From Streptomyces agglomeratus (GTDB taxonomy: Bacteria; Actinomycetota; Actinomycetes; Streptomycetales; Streptomycetaceae): a stretch of 64,000 bases of DNA. Positions 1-9,720 of the stretch are shown here, one piece after another. Each line of letters begins with the position of its first letter. The first letter of the stretch is position 1. The stretch spans positions 7,260,501-7,324,500 of the forward strand of contig NZ_MEHJ01000001.1 in assembly GCF_001746415.1 (NCBI RefSeq), in the 5' to 3' direction. The notes below the pieces were generated by a model. It searched no databases. It was not told the origin of the DNA and saw only the letters and a program-made list of their open reading frames with translations. A program made the translations under genes and the position numbers.

Positions 1-283
1 GGTGCATCGGGCCGTAGCCGCCGGTCACGCTCGGCGCGCCGCCGTGCGCGTCCCAGCGGGACTGGAGATACGAGACCCCGAGCAGCACGCTCGGCGGCAC
101 CCGGTACTCCGCGGCGGCCGCGGCGAAAGCACGTTGCAATGCACCGGAGGCGGGCTGCTCGGCCGTCGCGGAGGGACCGGCCGACAGCAGGGGGAGCACC
201 AGCGCGGCGGACACCACGAAGCCCCCGGCCTGCCAGGCACGTCTGCGCGCGACACTGGAACGTGACCTGACGGATCCTTGCAA
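1..283 (-). CDS. Secreted N-acetylmuramoyl-L-alanine amidase-like protein, N-terminal part
   Basis: This is the first 94 codons of a minus-strand gene that runs off the left edge of the window. I chose a TTG start at 283-281 because GGAGG lies five bases upstream of it. The N-terminus has arginines, then a hydrophobic run ([23 protein letters not shown]), which makes a typical signal peptide. It is followed by a helical segment ending in [20 protein letters not shown] and TGGYGPMH. That pattern resembles the lysozyme-like N-terminal module found in front of the amidase domain in large Streptomyces cell-wall hydrolases. The catalytic domain is outside the window, so the enzymatic assignment is from the family and not from seen residues. 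Confidence 0.7.
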   Translation of the reverse strand, partial: MQGSVRSRSSVARRRAWQAGGFVVSAALVLPLLSAGPSATAEQPASGALQRAFAAAAAEYRVPPSVLLGVSYLQSRWDAHGGAPSVTGGYGPMH

Positions 284-506
284 TGCGGCCTCCAGGGACG
301 GGTGGTGCGCGAAGGACCTGCGGGCTGCGGCTCGACTACAGGGGTAGCGGCTCGCGGACCATCCGTCAATGAGGCTCAGCGGCAGGGACTTCGCACGTCA
401 GCCCGGGTGCGGCCGAAGTTTCGCCGCGACGGCGGGCGGGCCTGCGGTGCGTCAGTGGTATCGACCAATAATCGGCCAACGGACCCGCACGGTAATTGAA
501 CTGACG

Positions 507-779
507 TCAGGTCACGTCGCGGCCCGCGCGGACCGACTTCAGGGCGAGCAGCAGCACACCGATGTCGTCGAGGAACACCGGGTCGGGCATCAGGTCCGCC
601 GGCAGGACGAGATAGGCGACAGCGGCCCAGAAGACCCAGGGCCGCCCTTCCGGTAGCCCCGCCGCCCGCAGGCTCCGGCGGGCGCGGACCAGCCGTACGA
701 GCACGTAGACCGCCATGGCGAGCGTCGCCGCCACCAGCACCACGGCGACGACGAGCAGAGTCCAGGCTTCGGTACTCAC
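507..779 (-). CDS. YkvA/DUF1232 small membrane protein
   Basis: A 90-residue protein. The GTG start at 779 has GGAGG four bases upstream; the reading frame extends further upstream but without a better ribosome site. An N-terminal membrane helix (about residues 6-26, LLVVAVVLVAATLAMAVYVL) is followed by a basic linker. The C-terminal DUF1232 motif contains a second hydrophobic stretch and the acidic signature LPADLMPDPVFLDDIGVL. Proteins of this family are small membrane proteins of unknown role. It is transcribed alone, toward the upstream region of the amidase gene. The stop codon overlaps a TGACGTCA palindrome. Confidence 0.75.
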   Translation of the reverse strand: MSTEAWTLLVVAVVLVAATLAMAVYVLVRLVRARRSLRAAGLPEGRPWVFWAAVAYLVLPADLMPDPVFLDDIGVLLLALKSVRAGRDVT

Positions 780-843
780 AAGACCTCCAGGCGGCTCACG
801 TCCGGCGCACTCTCTCACACCGTCTGCCCGTGCGCCGGCCGGT

Positions 844-1875
844 TCAGGCACCGGACGACGGCACTTCGCGCGTACGGGCCCACGTCAGCAGATCGTCCAT
901 GGACCAGGTGTTGACCACCCGCTCCGGAGGCACGCCGCACTCCTCGGCCCTGGCGCACCCGTAGATCTGCCAGTCGAGCTGACCGGGCGCGTGGGCGTCG
1001 GTGTCCACCGAGAACAGCACCCCCGCGTCGACGGCGCGGCGCAGCAGCCGCCTCGGTGGATCCAGCCGCTCGGGCCGGCTGTTGATCTCCACGGCCGTGC
1101 CCGATTCGGCGCAGGCGGCGAACACCTCGTCGGCGTCGAACTGCGACTCGGGCCGCCCGCGCCCGGTGAGCAGCCGGCCGGTGCAGTGCCCGAGGATGTC
1201 CGCGTGCGGATTGCGCACCGCGGCGACCATGCGGCGGGTCATCGCGGCGGCGTCCATCCGCAGCTTGGAGTGCACGGACACCACCACGACGTCGACCTCC
1301 TCCAGCAGGCCGGGTTCCTGGTCGAGCGAGCCGTCGAGGAGGATGTCGCACTCGATGCCGGTGAGGAGCCGGAACGGCGCCCAGCGCTCATTGAGCGCCG
1401 CGACCACCTCCAGCTGCTCGCGCAGCCGCTCGGGCGAGAGCCCGCTCGCGACCGTAAGACGGGGGGAGTGGTCGGTGAGGACGGCGTACTCGTGGCCCAG
1501 CGCCGCCGCCGTACGCCCCATCTCCTCGATGGGGCTTCCGCCGTCCGACCAGTCGGAGTGCAGATGGCAGTCGCCGCGCAGCAGCGCCCGCAGCCGCTCA
1601 CCGCCCTCCGTCCGGGGGCCGCCGCTCTCCTCCTCCAGCCGCTTCAGATAGGCGGGCGTCCCGCCGGCCAGCGCCTCGCGCACCACCTGCGCCGTCTTGG
1701 GACCGACGCCCTTGAGGGTCTCCAGCGAGCCCGCCGCCGCCCGGCTCGCGGTCTCCTCCGCGGGGAGTGCCGCGACGGCGGCAGCGGCCGTGCGGAACGC
1801 CCGTACGCGATAGGTGGGGGCCTGGCCCCGTTCCAGCAGGAACGCGATCCGTTCCAGCGCCTCGACGGGTTCCAT
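844..1875 (-). CDS. PHP-domain phosphoesterase with helix-hairpin-helix (PolX C-terminal-like)
   Basis: The 343-residue product starts at ATG 1875, preceded by GAGAGGTG. Residues about 1-95 resemble the polymerase-X HhH region (LKGVGPKTAQVV). The rest is a PHP metallo-phosphoesterase with its metal ligands visible in order: GDCHLHSDWSDG, LTDHS, GIECD, SVHSKL, ILGHCTGR, EINSRPERLD and SVDTDAH. There is no nucleotidyl-transferase catalytic core, so this is the stand-alone HhH-PHP form rather than full PolX. By analogy with PolX PHP domains it could be a 3'-5' nuclease or 3'-phosphatase acting on DNA ends. That role is inference. The gene is monocistronic or weakly linked to the GST gene upstream, 116 bp away. 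Confidence 0.85.
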   Translation of the reverse strand: MEPVEALERIAFLLERGQAPTYRVRAFRTAAAAVAALPAEETASRAAAGSLETLKGVGPKTAQVVREALAGGTPAYLKRLEEESGGPRTEGGERLRALLRGDCHLHSDWSDGGSPIEEMGRTAAALGHEYAVLTDHSPRLTVASGLSPERLREQLEVVAALNERWAPFRLLTGIECDILLDGSLDQEPGLLEEVDVVVVSVHSKLRMDAAAMTRRMVAAVRNPHADILGHCTGRLLTGRGRPESQFDADEVFAACAESGTAVEINSRPERLDPPRRLLRRAVDAGVLFSVDTDAHAPGQLDWQIYGCARAEECGVPPERVVNTWSMDDLLTWARTREVPSSGA

Positions 1876-1991
1876 CGGCACCTCTCGTCGGCCGGTCCGG
1901 CAGTACGTACCCCGGGCTGCCGGGGTGTCCAGCTTCACCCGGCGCGCGCGGCGGCGCACGTCCGGGTACGGCGGACGGTCCCGGAACCGCC

Positions 1992-3050
1992 CTACGGCTG
2001 CTCCGCCGCCGCTTCCGGCCCCGGCGCGGGCACCCGCTCGGCCACCGGCACCGGCTCCGGCGGCGTACCGTCCCCGAACGGCCGCCCGCCCAGCTCCTCC
2101 CGGTGATGCGGGCTCAGCCACCCGGACAGGTCAGGACCCAGCGGCACGATCCCGGTCGGGTTGATGCCCGTGTGCACCCGGTAGTAGTGGTGCTTGATGT
2201 GGGCGAAGTCGACGGTGTCGCCGAAACCGGGCGTCTGGTAGAGGTCGCGCGCGTACGCCCACAACACAGGGTCCTCGGCCAGCTTCCGCACGTTGCACTT
2301 GAAGTGCCCGTGGTACACGGCGTCGAACCGCACCAGCGTCGTGAAGAGCCGGATGTCCGCCTCCGTGATGGTGTCCCCCACGAGATAGCGGCGGTCCGCG
2401 AGCCGCCGCGACACCAGACCGAGCCGCCGGAACACGTCCCGGCAGGCGTCCTCGTACTCACCTTGTTCCGTCGCGAAGCCCGCCCGGTACACCCCGTTGT
2501 TGACATCGCGGTAGACGCCTTCCATGACGTCGTCGATCTCCGCGCGCAGCCGCTCCGGATAGAGATCGGGCGCCCCCGGACGGTGCAGCGCCGCCCACTC
2601 GGTGGCGAAGTCCAGCGTGATCCGCTGGTGGTCGTTGGTGACCAGCCTGCCGCTCGGCACGTCCACGATCGCGGGGACGCTGATCCCTCCGGCGTAGTCC
2701 TTCTCCCGCGCCTCGTAGGCCTCGCTCAGGTACCGGATGCCGAGGACGGGGTCGCGGTCACCGGGATCGAGGGTGAACCGCCAGCTGCGGTCGTCCTGGA
2801 CGGGATCGGCCACGGCCAGGGAAATGGCGCTCTCCAGGCCGAGCAGCCGCCGCGAAACCACGGCGCGGCTCGCCCACGGGCACGCGCGGCTCACCACGAG
2901 CCGGTAGCGGCCGGCCTCGACGGGCCAGCCGTCCCCGCCGTCGGCGGTGATGCGGTCCGTGAAGTGGCTCTTCGACCGCCTGAAGGGCTTCTTCCCGTAC
3001 GCGGTGTTGCTGTACCTGCCGTACGTGCCTTCGTCGTCGGCGCCGCTCAT
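1992..3050 (-). CDS. Glutathionyl-hydroquinone reductase-type (Xi class) GST
   Basis: A 352-residue protein of the ECM4/Xi glutathione-transferase group. The ATG at 3050 has GGAAGG upstream. The N-terminal thioredoxin fold carries the catalytic cysteine in SRACPWASRAV (Cys57). The C-terminal all-helical domain contains the family-typical DVNNGVYRAGFA and YLVGDTITEADIRLF. Family members reduce glutathionyl-hydroquinones. Actinobacteria normally use mycothiol instead of glutathione, so the physiological thiol is uncertain. The neighbours do not suggest a pathway, but a phenolic-lipid operon that should yield quinones lies about 8 kb away. Confidence 0.88.
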   Translation of the reverse strand: MSGADDEGTYGRYSNTAYGKKPFRRSKSHFTDRITADGGDGWPVEAGRYRLVVSRACPWASRAVVSRRLLGLESAISLAVADPVQDDRSWRFTLDPGDRDPVLGIRYLSEAYEAREKDYAGGISVPAIVDVPSGRLVTNDHQRITLDFATEWAALHRPGAPDLYPERLRAEIDDVMEGVYRDVNNGVYRAGFATEQGEYEDACRDVFRRLGLVSRRLADRRYLVGDTITEADIRLFTTLVRFDAVYHGHFKCNVRKLAEDPVLWAYARDLYQTPGFGDTVDFAHIKHHYYRVHTGINPTGIVPLGPDLSGWLSPHHREELGGRPFGDGTPPEPVPVAERVPAPGPEAAAEQP

Positions 3051-3224
3051 CGTGACGTTCCTTCCCGGTCGGGTACGGAGAGCCTTCCCCTCGTCGCCCG
3101 GTACCCCCGCACACCGGCACGCACGCGGACGGCCGCGCCACGATCCGCACGGAACGGCACATGGCAACGCACTGGCCCCCCGGCGACGACGGTCACCGGT
3201 GGGCCAGTGCGTTCCCCTCTTCCG

Positions 3225-4376
3225 TCAGCGGGTGCCGACAGCCGCGCGGACGGCCCGCCGGGCCATCGCGCAGTCGTCGTGCAGCCGCCGCAGCAGCAGC
3301 CGCTGCTCCTCACCGGTCGACAGCGCGCCCGCCGGTGCCTGCCTGGCGGCCCCGCTCACGGGGGCGGCCTCGCGCATGGTGCGCTGGACAGCGGTCTCGT
3401 ACGTACGGATCTCCCGTGTCAGGACGAGCATCAGGTTCACCAGGAACGCGTCCCGCGAGGCTGTCCCCGGCGCCTGTGCCAGCTGGCTGATCTGCCGCCG
3501 CGCCGCCGGGGCGTCGCCCAGCACCGCCCACAGCGTCGCCAGGTCGTACCCCGGCAGGTACCAGCCGGCGTGCTCCCAGTCGACCAGGACGGGTCCGGCC
3601 GGCGACATCAGGATGTTGGAGAGCAACGCGTCGCCGTGACAGAACTGCCCCATGTTCTGCCGTCCGCCGGACGCGTGCGCGACCCCGTGGAGGAGCTTCT
3701 GGAGGTCGCCCAGATCGCGGTCGGTGAGCAGCCCCAGCGCGTGGTACCGGGAGATCCGCGAGGCGTAGTCGAGCGGCGCCTCGAAGATGCCGGGTGGTGG
3801 CCGCCACGCGTTGACCCGCGTGATCGCGCCGAGCACGGCCCGCAGGTCCGCGCGCGGCGGCGCCTCGGCCGGATGGCGGGTGAGAGCCGCGACCCGGCCG
3901 GGCATCCGCTCGATCACCAGGGCGCAGTTGTCGGGGTCCGCGGCGATCAGCCTCGGCACACGCACGGGTGGGCGGTGCCGGACGAACGCGCGGTATGCAG
4001 CTATTTCGTGCCGGAACCTCTCCGCCCAGGCGGGGGAGTGATCCAGTAAGCACTTGGCCACCGCGGTGGCGCGGCCTGTGGTGCCGACGAGCAGTACGGA
4101 ACGTCCGCTGCGGCGCAGTACCTGCACCGGATTGAACTCCGGGCAGATCCGGTGCACCGAGGCGATGGCCTTCCGCAACTGCGCGCCCTGGGGGCCGGAC
4201 AAGTCGAGTCTCCCGCTGAGCGGTGCGGACCCCAGCCCTGCCGCCGCGCGCCGGGCCCGTCCCGCGCCGAGTGACGCTCCGCCGGCGTGGTGGGGATCGA
4301 GATACGGTCCGCTGCCCGTCGCCACTGGACGGTACGGCCGAGGCGGGGCGGACACGGAGGACGATGCTGTGTACAT
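3225..4376 (-). CDS. Aminoglycoside phosphotransferase-family kinase (APH fold), TTA-containing
   Basis: A 383-residue APH/choline-kinase-fold protein. The start is ATG 4376, with AAGGG nine bases upstream. The catalytic loop is CHGDALLSN (Asp249), and the metal-binding aspartate is in VLVDWEHAG (Asp266). An N-lobe lysine sits in AVAKCLLDH. The first 60 residues are low in complexity and unlike the family. Codon 110 (4049-4047) is TTA, so translation should need the bldA tRNA. The substrate is unknown; such kinases phosphorylate aminoglycosides, sugars or other small molecules. It diverges from the NsdA-type regulator across a 231-bp region, which may hold both promoters. Confidence 0.8.
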   Translation of the reverse strand: MYTASSSVSAPPRPYRPVATGSGPYLDPHHAGGASLGAGRARRAAAGLGSAPLSGRLDLSGPQGAQLRKAIASVHRICPEFNPVQVLRRSGRSVLLVGTTGRATAVAKCLLDHSPAWAERFRHEIAAYRAFVRHRPPVRVPRLIAADPDNCALVIERMPGRVAALTRHPAEAPPRADLRAVLGAITRVNAWRPPPGIFEAPLDYASRISRYHALGLLTDRDLGDLQKLLHGVAHASGGRQNMGQFCHGDALLSNILMSPAGPVLVDWEHAGWYLPGYDLATLWAVLGDAPAARRQISQLAQAPGTASRDAFLVNLMLVLTREIRTYETAVQRTMREAAPVSGAARQAPAGALSTGEEQRLLLRRLHDDCAMARRAVRAAVGTR

Positions 4377-4607
4377 GGGACAGATCCCTTCGCGCGCCGA
4401 CGAGTTACGTGCGCCCGCCCGCCCCGGCAACCGGTCAACACCCTGGGGAATGCCGGCCGGTTGCCGGAACGGGGTGGCGCTTTCTTACCTGACACCCGCC
4501 TGCGGGTGGCACACCATCTGGCGGACCCTGGCGAACCCTGGCGAATATGCCCGGCGCCTCTGACACGGGGTTACTGTCGAATTCAGCCGAGAACCTGGGG
4601 GCTTGAA

Positions 4608-6095
4608 GTGACCGGAGAACCCAACACCCGCCTGGCAGACCTGTTCGGCCTCGCCGGCTGGTCCAAGGGCGAACTCGCGAGGCTGGTCAACCGGCAGGCG
4701 GCGGCCATGGGCCATCCGCAGCTGGCGACCGACACCTCGCGCGTACGACGCTGGATCGACATGGGGGAAGCCCCACGCGATCCCGTGCCCAAGGTGCTGG
4801 CAGCTCTGTTCACCGAGCGACTCGGCCGTGTCGTGACCATCGAGGACCTCGGGTTCGACCGGCACGGGCGCACGGGGAAACGGCGAGACGTCAGGAACGC
4901 AGACAATCCCGACGGTCTTCCGTGGGCGCCCGAACGGACGGCAGCGGTCCTCACCGAATTCACGGGAATGGACCTCATGCTCAACCGACGCGGCTTGGTG
5001 GGCGCGGGCGCCGCGCTCGCCGCAGGCTCCGCACTCAGCAGCGCCATGCACGACTGGATGCACACCGACCCCGCTCTGACGGCCGACGCTCCACACGCTC
5101 AAGATCCCCTGCACGCCGACCCCGCTGGGTACGACCGCTACGAGGCCGCCCCCATCGGGTCGCAGGAGATCGAAGAGCTCGAGCGATCCGTCGAAGTGTT
5201 CCGCGCCTGGGACGCCGCCCGCGGCGGCGGGCTCCAGCGCAAGGCGGTGGTGGGCCAGCTCAACGAAGTGGGCGGCATGCTCGCCTACCATCACCCCGAC
5301 CACCTCCAGCGCCGGCTGTGGGGCGTGGCCGCCAACCTGGCGGTCCTCGCCGGCTGGATGTCGCACGACGTGGGCCTCGAACCCACCGCCCAGAAGTACT
5401 TCGTCATCGCCGCGCACGCGGCCCGCGAGGGCGGCGACCGCCCCCGCGCGGGGGAGGCCCTCTCCCGGGCCGCCCGTCAGATGGTGCACCTCGGAAAGCC
5501 CGACGACGCACTGGACCTGATGAAGCTCGCCAAGTCCGGGTCCGGCGACCAGATGCTGCCGCGCACCCGCGCCATGCTGCACACCATCGAAGCCTGGGCA
5601 CAGGCAGCCATGGGCCGCGGCCAGGCGATGCGGCGCACGCTGGGGGAGGCGGAGGAACTGTTCGTGTCGGACAAGGGAGATGTCCCGCCGCCGAGCTGGA
5701 TGCAGATGTTCGACGAGGCGGACATGCACGGCATGCAGGCCCTTGCCTACCGTACGCTCGCCGAGCACGACCCCTCGGCGGCGGTCACGGCGCAGCGGCA
5801 CGCCAAGCAGGCGCTCCATCTCCGGGAGGGCGGCAGGCAGCGGTCGAAGATTTTCGACTACCTCTCGCTGGCTTCCGCGTGCTTCATCGCGGACGATCCG
5901 GAACAGGCCGACCGGTACGCACGCCTCGCGCTGGTGTCGATGGGGGAGACCTCGTCCCACCGCACGTGGGACCGGCTGCGTCAGATGTACCGGCTCACCG
6001 GCGAGTACGCCGGATACCCGAAGATCGAGGACCTGCGCGAGGAGATCCAGCTGGCGTTGCCCGCCAAGAAGGCGAACAGGAACACCACCATCTAG
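4608..6095 (+). CDS. NsdA-family transcriptional regulator (HTH plus TPR-like)
   Basis: A 495-residue protein. The GTG start at 4608 follows a GGGGG tract, and the protein begins MTGEPNTRLADLFGLAGW. Residues about 12-60 (SKGELARLVNR, SRVRRWIDMGEAPRDPVPKV) match the N-terminal helix-turn-helix of Streptomyces NsdA. A short hydrophobic segment (RRGLVGAGAALAAGSAL) follows, then a long helical region with TPR-like repeats (GWMSHDVGLEPTAQKYFVIAAHAAREGGDR). S. coelicolor NsdA is a negative regulator of differentiation and antibiotic production; this may be NsdA itself or a paralogue. The gene lies next to a SpoIIE-type phosphatase whose stop codon is only 14 bp away on the other strand. Confidence 0.8.
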   Translation: MTGEPNTRLADLFGLAGWSKGELARLVNRQAAAMGHPQLATDTSRVRRWIDMGEAPRDPVPKVLAALFTERLGRVVTIEDLGFDRHGRTGKRRDVRNADNPDGLPWAPERTAAVLTEFTGMDLMLNRRGLVGAGAALAAGSALSSAMHDWMHTDPALTADAPHAQDPLHADPAGYDRYEAAPIGSQEIEELERSVEVFRAWDAARGGGLQRKAVVGQLNEVGGMLAYHHPDHLQRRLWGVAANLAVLAGWMSHDVGLEPTAQKYFVIAAHAAREGGDRPRAGEALSRAARQMVHLGKPDDALDLMKLAKSGSGDQMLPRTRAMLHTIEAWAQAAMGRGQAMRRTLGEAEELFVSDKGDVPPPSWMQMFDEADMHGMQALAYRTLAEHDPSAAVTAQRHAKQALHLREGGRQRSKIFDYLSLASACFIADDPEQADRYARLALVSMGETSSHRTWDRLRQMYRLTGEYAGYPKIEDLREEIQLALPAKKANRNTTI

Positions 6096-6109
6096 ATTCT
6101 AGATTCCGT

Positions 6110-7531
6110 CTACGCCGCGATCCGGGCGATCAGCACGCAGGCGTCGTTCTCCCGCTCCGCCTCGCCGAACTCTTCCACGGCCAGCCGCACGCACTCCTGC
6201 GCGCTGCGGGCCTCGGCGAAGCGCGGCGCGAGATCCAGCAGCCTGGAAGGGCCGGCATCGTCCGTGGGGGTGCGGCGCGAGATTCCGTCGGTGTGCAACA
6301 CCAGCAGGTCACCGGCGCGCAGCTGTACTTCGGCCTGCTCGTACGCGGCCCCGGAAGTCGCCCCGAGCAGCACGCCCTCCGGCGGCGTCAGCGCGCGCAC
6401 CGTCCCGTCGCGGAACAGCAGCGGGGCGGGGTGGCCGGCCTGCGCCCAGGTCAGGAGCCGGGTGACGGGGTCGTAGCGACAGCACATCGCGCTGCCCAGC
6501 GCGGGCTGGGTGGAGGTCTCCAGCAGATGATTGAGGTGACCCATCAAAGCTCCGGGTGCGATACCGGCCATCGCCATCCCGCGCACGGCGCCGAGCAGCA
6601 TGGCCATCCCGGAGGTCGCCGCGACGCCGTGGCCGGTCAGGTCGCCCACCGTCAGTAACGTCTGGCCGTCCGGCAGCTCCAGCGCGTCGTACCAGTCCCC
6701 GCCGATCATCGCGCTCGACGAGGACGGCAGGTAGTGGGCGGCGAGGTCGAGCGCCGCGGGGCCGCCGTGCGGGAGCCGCAGGGGACCGCGCCACGGCGGC
6801 AGTACCGATTCCTGGAGCTCGACCGCCAGCCGGTGCTCGGTCCGCGCGATGTGCTGCTGGTGCCGGAGCGAGTCGCGGGTCTCGCTCACGGCCCGCTGAC
6901 TGCGGCGCAGCTCGCTGACGTCCCGCAGCACCGCCCACATGGAGGCGGTGCAGCCGTCGGAGTCGAGCACGGGTTCGCCCAGCATGTGCAGGGTCCGCAC
7001 GACATCGTCGGTGCGCACGATACGGAACTCGCCGTCGATCGGTTTTCCGTCGACGAGGCAGTCGGTGACCATCGAGGCGAGGAGGCCCTGGTCCTCGGGG
7101 AGCAGCATGGAGGGGAGCTCGTCCAGCGTCAGGGGGCCGCTCTCCGGCGCGCGGCCGAAGATCTCGTACAGCTCGTCGGACCAGTGCGCCTCGTCGGTAA
7201 GGAGGTCCCACTCCGCGCTGCCGGCCCGGCACAGCAACGACGTACCGCTCGCGGCCGGCGGCCGGTCGGCGGGGGCTTCCCCGGTCTGTGCGGGCAGACC
7301 GGCCTTGAGCTGCCCCAAGTGGGCGCCCAGATCGTCGAGTTGATGCACTGCCAGTTCGCACAGAGCCCGCTGCCAGCGCCCCTGCGGGTCTTCGTCGTCC
7401 CCCGCGACCGTGTCCCGGCGCACCGCGTCCACGTCGCCGCGCAGCCGGCGCGTCTGTGAGATCAGTGCGTCGACGGAACCCCGCTCGGGCGGCTGGGGCG
7501 CAGGACGGTCCGCGAAGAGATGGGACGGCAT
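6110..7531 (-). CDS. PAS domain PP2C (SpoIIE-type) serine phosphatase, TTA-containing
   Basis: A 473-residue signalling phosphatase. ATG 7531 has GGAG six bases upstream. The N-terminal part carries a predicted coiled region, then a PAS domain (about residues 100-220: [22 protein letters not shown] and [12 protein letters not shown]). The C-terminal SpoIIE/PP2C domain shows the metal-binding signatures [30 protein letters not shown] and [11 protein letters not shown]. Such proteins dephosphorylate anti-sigma-factor antagonists (STAS proteins). Codon 292 (6658-6656), in [10 protein letters not shown], is TTA, predicting bldA control. It is convergent with the NsdA-like gene. Confidence 0.88.
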   Translation of the reverse strand: MPSHLFADRPAPQPPERGSVDALISQTRRLRGDVDAVRRDTVAGDDEDPQGRWQRALCELAVHQLDDLGAHLGQLKAGLPAQTGEAPADRPPAASGTSLLCRAGSAEWDLLTDEAHWSDELYEIFGRAPESGPLTLDELPSMLLPEDQGLLASMVTDCLVDGKPIDGEFRIVRTDDVVRTLHMLGEPVLDSDGCTASMWAVLRDVSELRRSQRAVSETRDSLRHQQHIARTEHRLAVELQESVLPPWRGPLRLPHGGPAALDLAAHYLPSSSSAMIGGDWYDALELPDGQTLLTVGDLTGHGVAATSGMAMLLGAVRGMAMAGIAPGALMGHLNHLLETSTQPALGSAMCCRYDPVTRLLTWAQAGHPAPLLFRDGTVRALTPPEGVLLGATSGAAYEQAEVQLRAGDLLVLHTDGISRRTPTDDAGPSRLLDLAPRFAEARSAQECVRLAVEEFGEAERENDACVLIARIAA

Positions 7532-7742
7532 GTCGTACTCCGATACAGGCGCGGCCGGGCCAGATCTGATGGATGGACCAGTTACGACTGTGGCACAGCG
7601 GGGAAAGGCCCGTAAGCCATTTGGCAACACTCGATACGGTGGTGCTTTTGGCATATGCCATGGGCCTCGCTGGAAGGCCCCGAAACGCCTCCACGGGATG
7701 CCGGATGCACGGGATGCGGGTCCGGGATGTCAGGATAGAGCC

Positions 7743-8240
7743 ATGACGATCAAGGCTTACTTCGACATCACCATCGACGACCAGCCCGCCGGGCGGATCA
7801 CCTTCAACCTCTTCGACGAGGTAGTGCCCAAGACGGTGGACAACTTCCGCGCGCTGGCCACGGGCGAGAAGGGCTTCGGCTACGCCGGGTCCTCCTTCCA
7901 CCGCATCATCCCCGCGTTCATGCTCCAGGGCGGCGACTTCACCCGCGGTGACGGCACCGGCGGCAAGAGCATCTACGGCGAGAAGTTCGCCGACGAGAAC
8001 TTCAAGCTCACGCACAACAAGCCGGGCCTGCTGTCGATGGCCAACGCCGGCCCGAACACTAACGGCTCCCAGTTCTTCGTCACCACCGTGGTGACGCCGT
8101 GGCTGGACGGCAAGCACGTCGTGTTCGGCGAGGTCGCCGACGAGGTGAGCATGGAGCTCGTCAAGAAGATCGAGGGCTACGGCAGCCAGAGCGGCAAGCC
8201 GAAGGCCAAGGTCACCATCTCCGAGTCCGGCGTCATCTGA
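7743..8240 (+). CDS. Cyclophilin-type peptidyl-prolyl cis-trans isomerase
   Basis: A 165-residue single-domain cyclophilin of the cytosolic A type; no signal peptide is visible. The start is ATG 7743. Active-site signatures are present: [17 protein letters not shown] (catalytic Arg), [11 protein letters not shown], and [14 protein letters not shown]. The enzyme accelerates prolyl isomerisation during protein folding. It diverges from the PAS-SpoIIE gene across a 211-bp intergenic region and is followed by a strong hairpin. Confidence 0.95.
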   Translation: MTIKAYFDITIDDQPAGRITFNLFDEVVPKTVDNFRALATGEKGFGYAGSSFHRIIPAFMLQGGDFTRGDGTGGKSIYGEKFADENFKLTHNKPGLLSMANAGPNTNGSQFFVTTVVTPWLDGKHVVFGEVADEVSMELVKKIEGYGSQSGKPKAKVTISESGVI

Positions 8241-8270
8241 TCAACCGCCTTTCCCCGAGATTCCGGCCGT

Positions 8271-8306
8271 GAGCGCGTCGGCCGACGTCCGCGTCGGCCG
8301 GCGCTC
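8271..8306 (+). terminator. Hairpin downstream of the cyclophilin gene
   Basis: GAGCGC pairs with GCGCTC and CGGCCGAC pairs with GTCGGCCG around a six-base loop (8287-8292), with a 2-base bulge. It lies 31 bp after the stop codon and has no T tract, as is usual for Streptomyces terminators. Confidence 0.6.
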
Positions 8307-8450
8307 CCACTGTGTGCCGGTTCGCAGGTGTTGGCCCGAACAGGGGCGGGGGAGAGTGCGGCGGGACGCCGCCGGACCAGCGCCCCCACCACCCGTGACG
8401 CCGGCCGTCAGCAACCCCGGCCCGGACCGTCCGTGACCGAGACCCGTGGA

Positions 8451-9542
8451 CTACCCACGGGTCCTGCTCACGCACTCGGTGACCACGTCCCGCAGGCCAC
8501 CGCTGCGGCTCAGCAGCTCCCGCTGGACGCGCGCCCCGTTCCCGGTCTTCAGCAGCGCCGCCAGGCCCTCCTGGGCGGGTACCACGTCACCGCTGTCCTC
8601 CAGGGCGTCCCGGACGTGATCGAACAGCGCCCGCACGACCGCTTCCGCCGGAGCGGGACGCATCGTGACCGGATGGATCAGCTCCCCCTCCAGCCCCGAC
8701 CGCCCGGCCCGCCACGCGGCCAGCCGCAGCAGCCCGACGCCGTGCCGCGCGGGCGGCTCGCCGGCCCGCCACTGGCGGGCCGCCGTCTCCACCAGGGCAC
8801 GCACCAGCGTGGCCACGAGCACGGTCGTACCGGGATCGAGGCAGACGTCGGCGACCCGCACCTCCACGGTGGGGTAATTGTGCGAGAGCCGGGCGTCGAA
8901 GTAGATCATCCCCTTGTCCCGCAGCGCGCCCGTGCCGACCATGTCGTTCACCTGCTGGTGGTACCGGTCGGCGCTGCCGAAGATCTCCACCGGCCCGGAC
9001 GACGGCCACCGCCCCCACACCCGGCTGCGGTAACTGCTGTAGCCGCTGTCCTTGCCCTGCCAGAACGGCGAGTTCGCGCTCATCGCGAGGAGCACGGACA
9101 GCCACGGCCGGATCCGGTCCAGTACGGCCACACCCTCGTCGTCGGAGTCCACCGACACATGGACATGGCAGCCGCACGTCAGCTGCTCCTGTGTGGTCAG
9201 CCCGAACTGTTCCTCCAGCCACCGGTACCGCTCGCCGCTGCCGATGACCGGGCTGACCGGGAGCGGAGACGTGGCCAGGGCGACCACGGCGGCGCCGACG
9301 TCCTCCGCGTGGCGCGCGGCCTCGGCCCGCCAGCGCCTGATCTCCTCCGCGAGATCGCCCATGGAGGTCTGCGGCCGGGTGGCGAACTCCAGCATCTGCC
9401 GGTGCAGCTCGGCCTCGAAGACCTCGCCCTCGTCGCCGCCCTCCCGTGACACTGCCGCCAGTACCGCGGTGGACAACGCCTGCGGCTCACCGGTCAGGGC
9501 ATCCACCAGGAGGAGCTCCTCCTCCACTCCGACACTACGCAA
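8451..9542 (-). CDS. YbdK-family carboxylate-amine ligase (glutamate-cysteine ligase type 2), copy 1
   Basis: A 363-residue ATP-dependent ligase. The TTG start at 9542 gives MRSVGVEEELLLVD, the conserved start of the family, with AAAGG upstream. Other signatures are TCGCHVHVSVD, ANSPFWQGKDSGYSSYR, GRWPSSGP and HNYPTVEVRVADVC. Family members form gamma-glutamyl-type amide bonds; some have weak glutamate-cysteine ligase activity, but the real substrates in actinobacteria are unclear. A second family member lies at 15571-16665 in the same window with clearly different sequence. The gene is followed downstream by the cyclophilin terminator region and is convergent with that gene. Confidence 0.88.
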   Translation of the reverse strand: MRSVGVEEELLLVDALTGEPQALSTAVLAAVSREGGDEGEVFEAELHRQMLEFATRPQTSMGDLAEEIRRWRAEAARHAEDVGAAVVALATSPLPVSPVIGSGERYRWLEEQFGLTTQEQLTCGCHVHVSVDSDDEGVAVLDRIRPWLSVLLAMSANSPFWQGKDSGYSSYRSRVWGRWPSSGPVEIFGSADRYHQQVNDMVGTGALRDKGMIYFDARLSHNYPTVEVRVADVCLDPGTTVLVATLVRALVETAARQWRAGEPPARHGVGLLRLAAWRAGRSGLEGELIHPVTMRPAPAEAVVRALFDHVRDALEDSGDVVPAQEGLAALLKTGNGARVQRELLSRSGGLRDVVTECVSRTRG

Positions 9543-9720
9543 GTCGACTGCCTTTCCGCGGCGCGGCCGGATGCGGGCCCGCGCAATGCTGTATCCATGG
9601 TTCAGGGACCCCGCGCCACGGCTGCGATCACGACCGGATCAGGCAGTACGTGCTGCGGTTCCTTACCCTGTGCCCTGCGCCCGGGTCTTAATGCCGCCGA
9701 TCTCCGCGGGGCCGGTCCGG

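Noticed and set aside
284..506. A c-di-AMP (ydaO) riboswitch upstream of the cell-wall amidase gene
   Set aside because: Such riboswitches often precede these genes in Streptomyces, but the conserved core pieces are not recognisable in this 223-bp stretch.
844..4049. Long open frames on the strand opposite the PHP, GST and APH genes
   Set aside because: High GC content opens antisense frames; these lack ribosome sites and recognisable domains, while the sense genes have clear family motifs.
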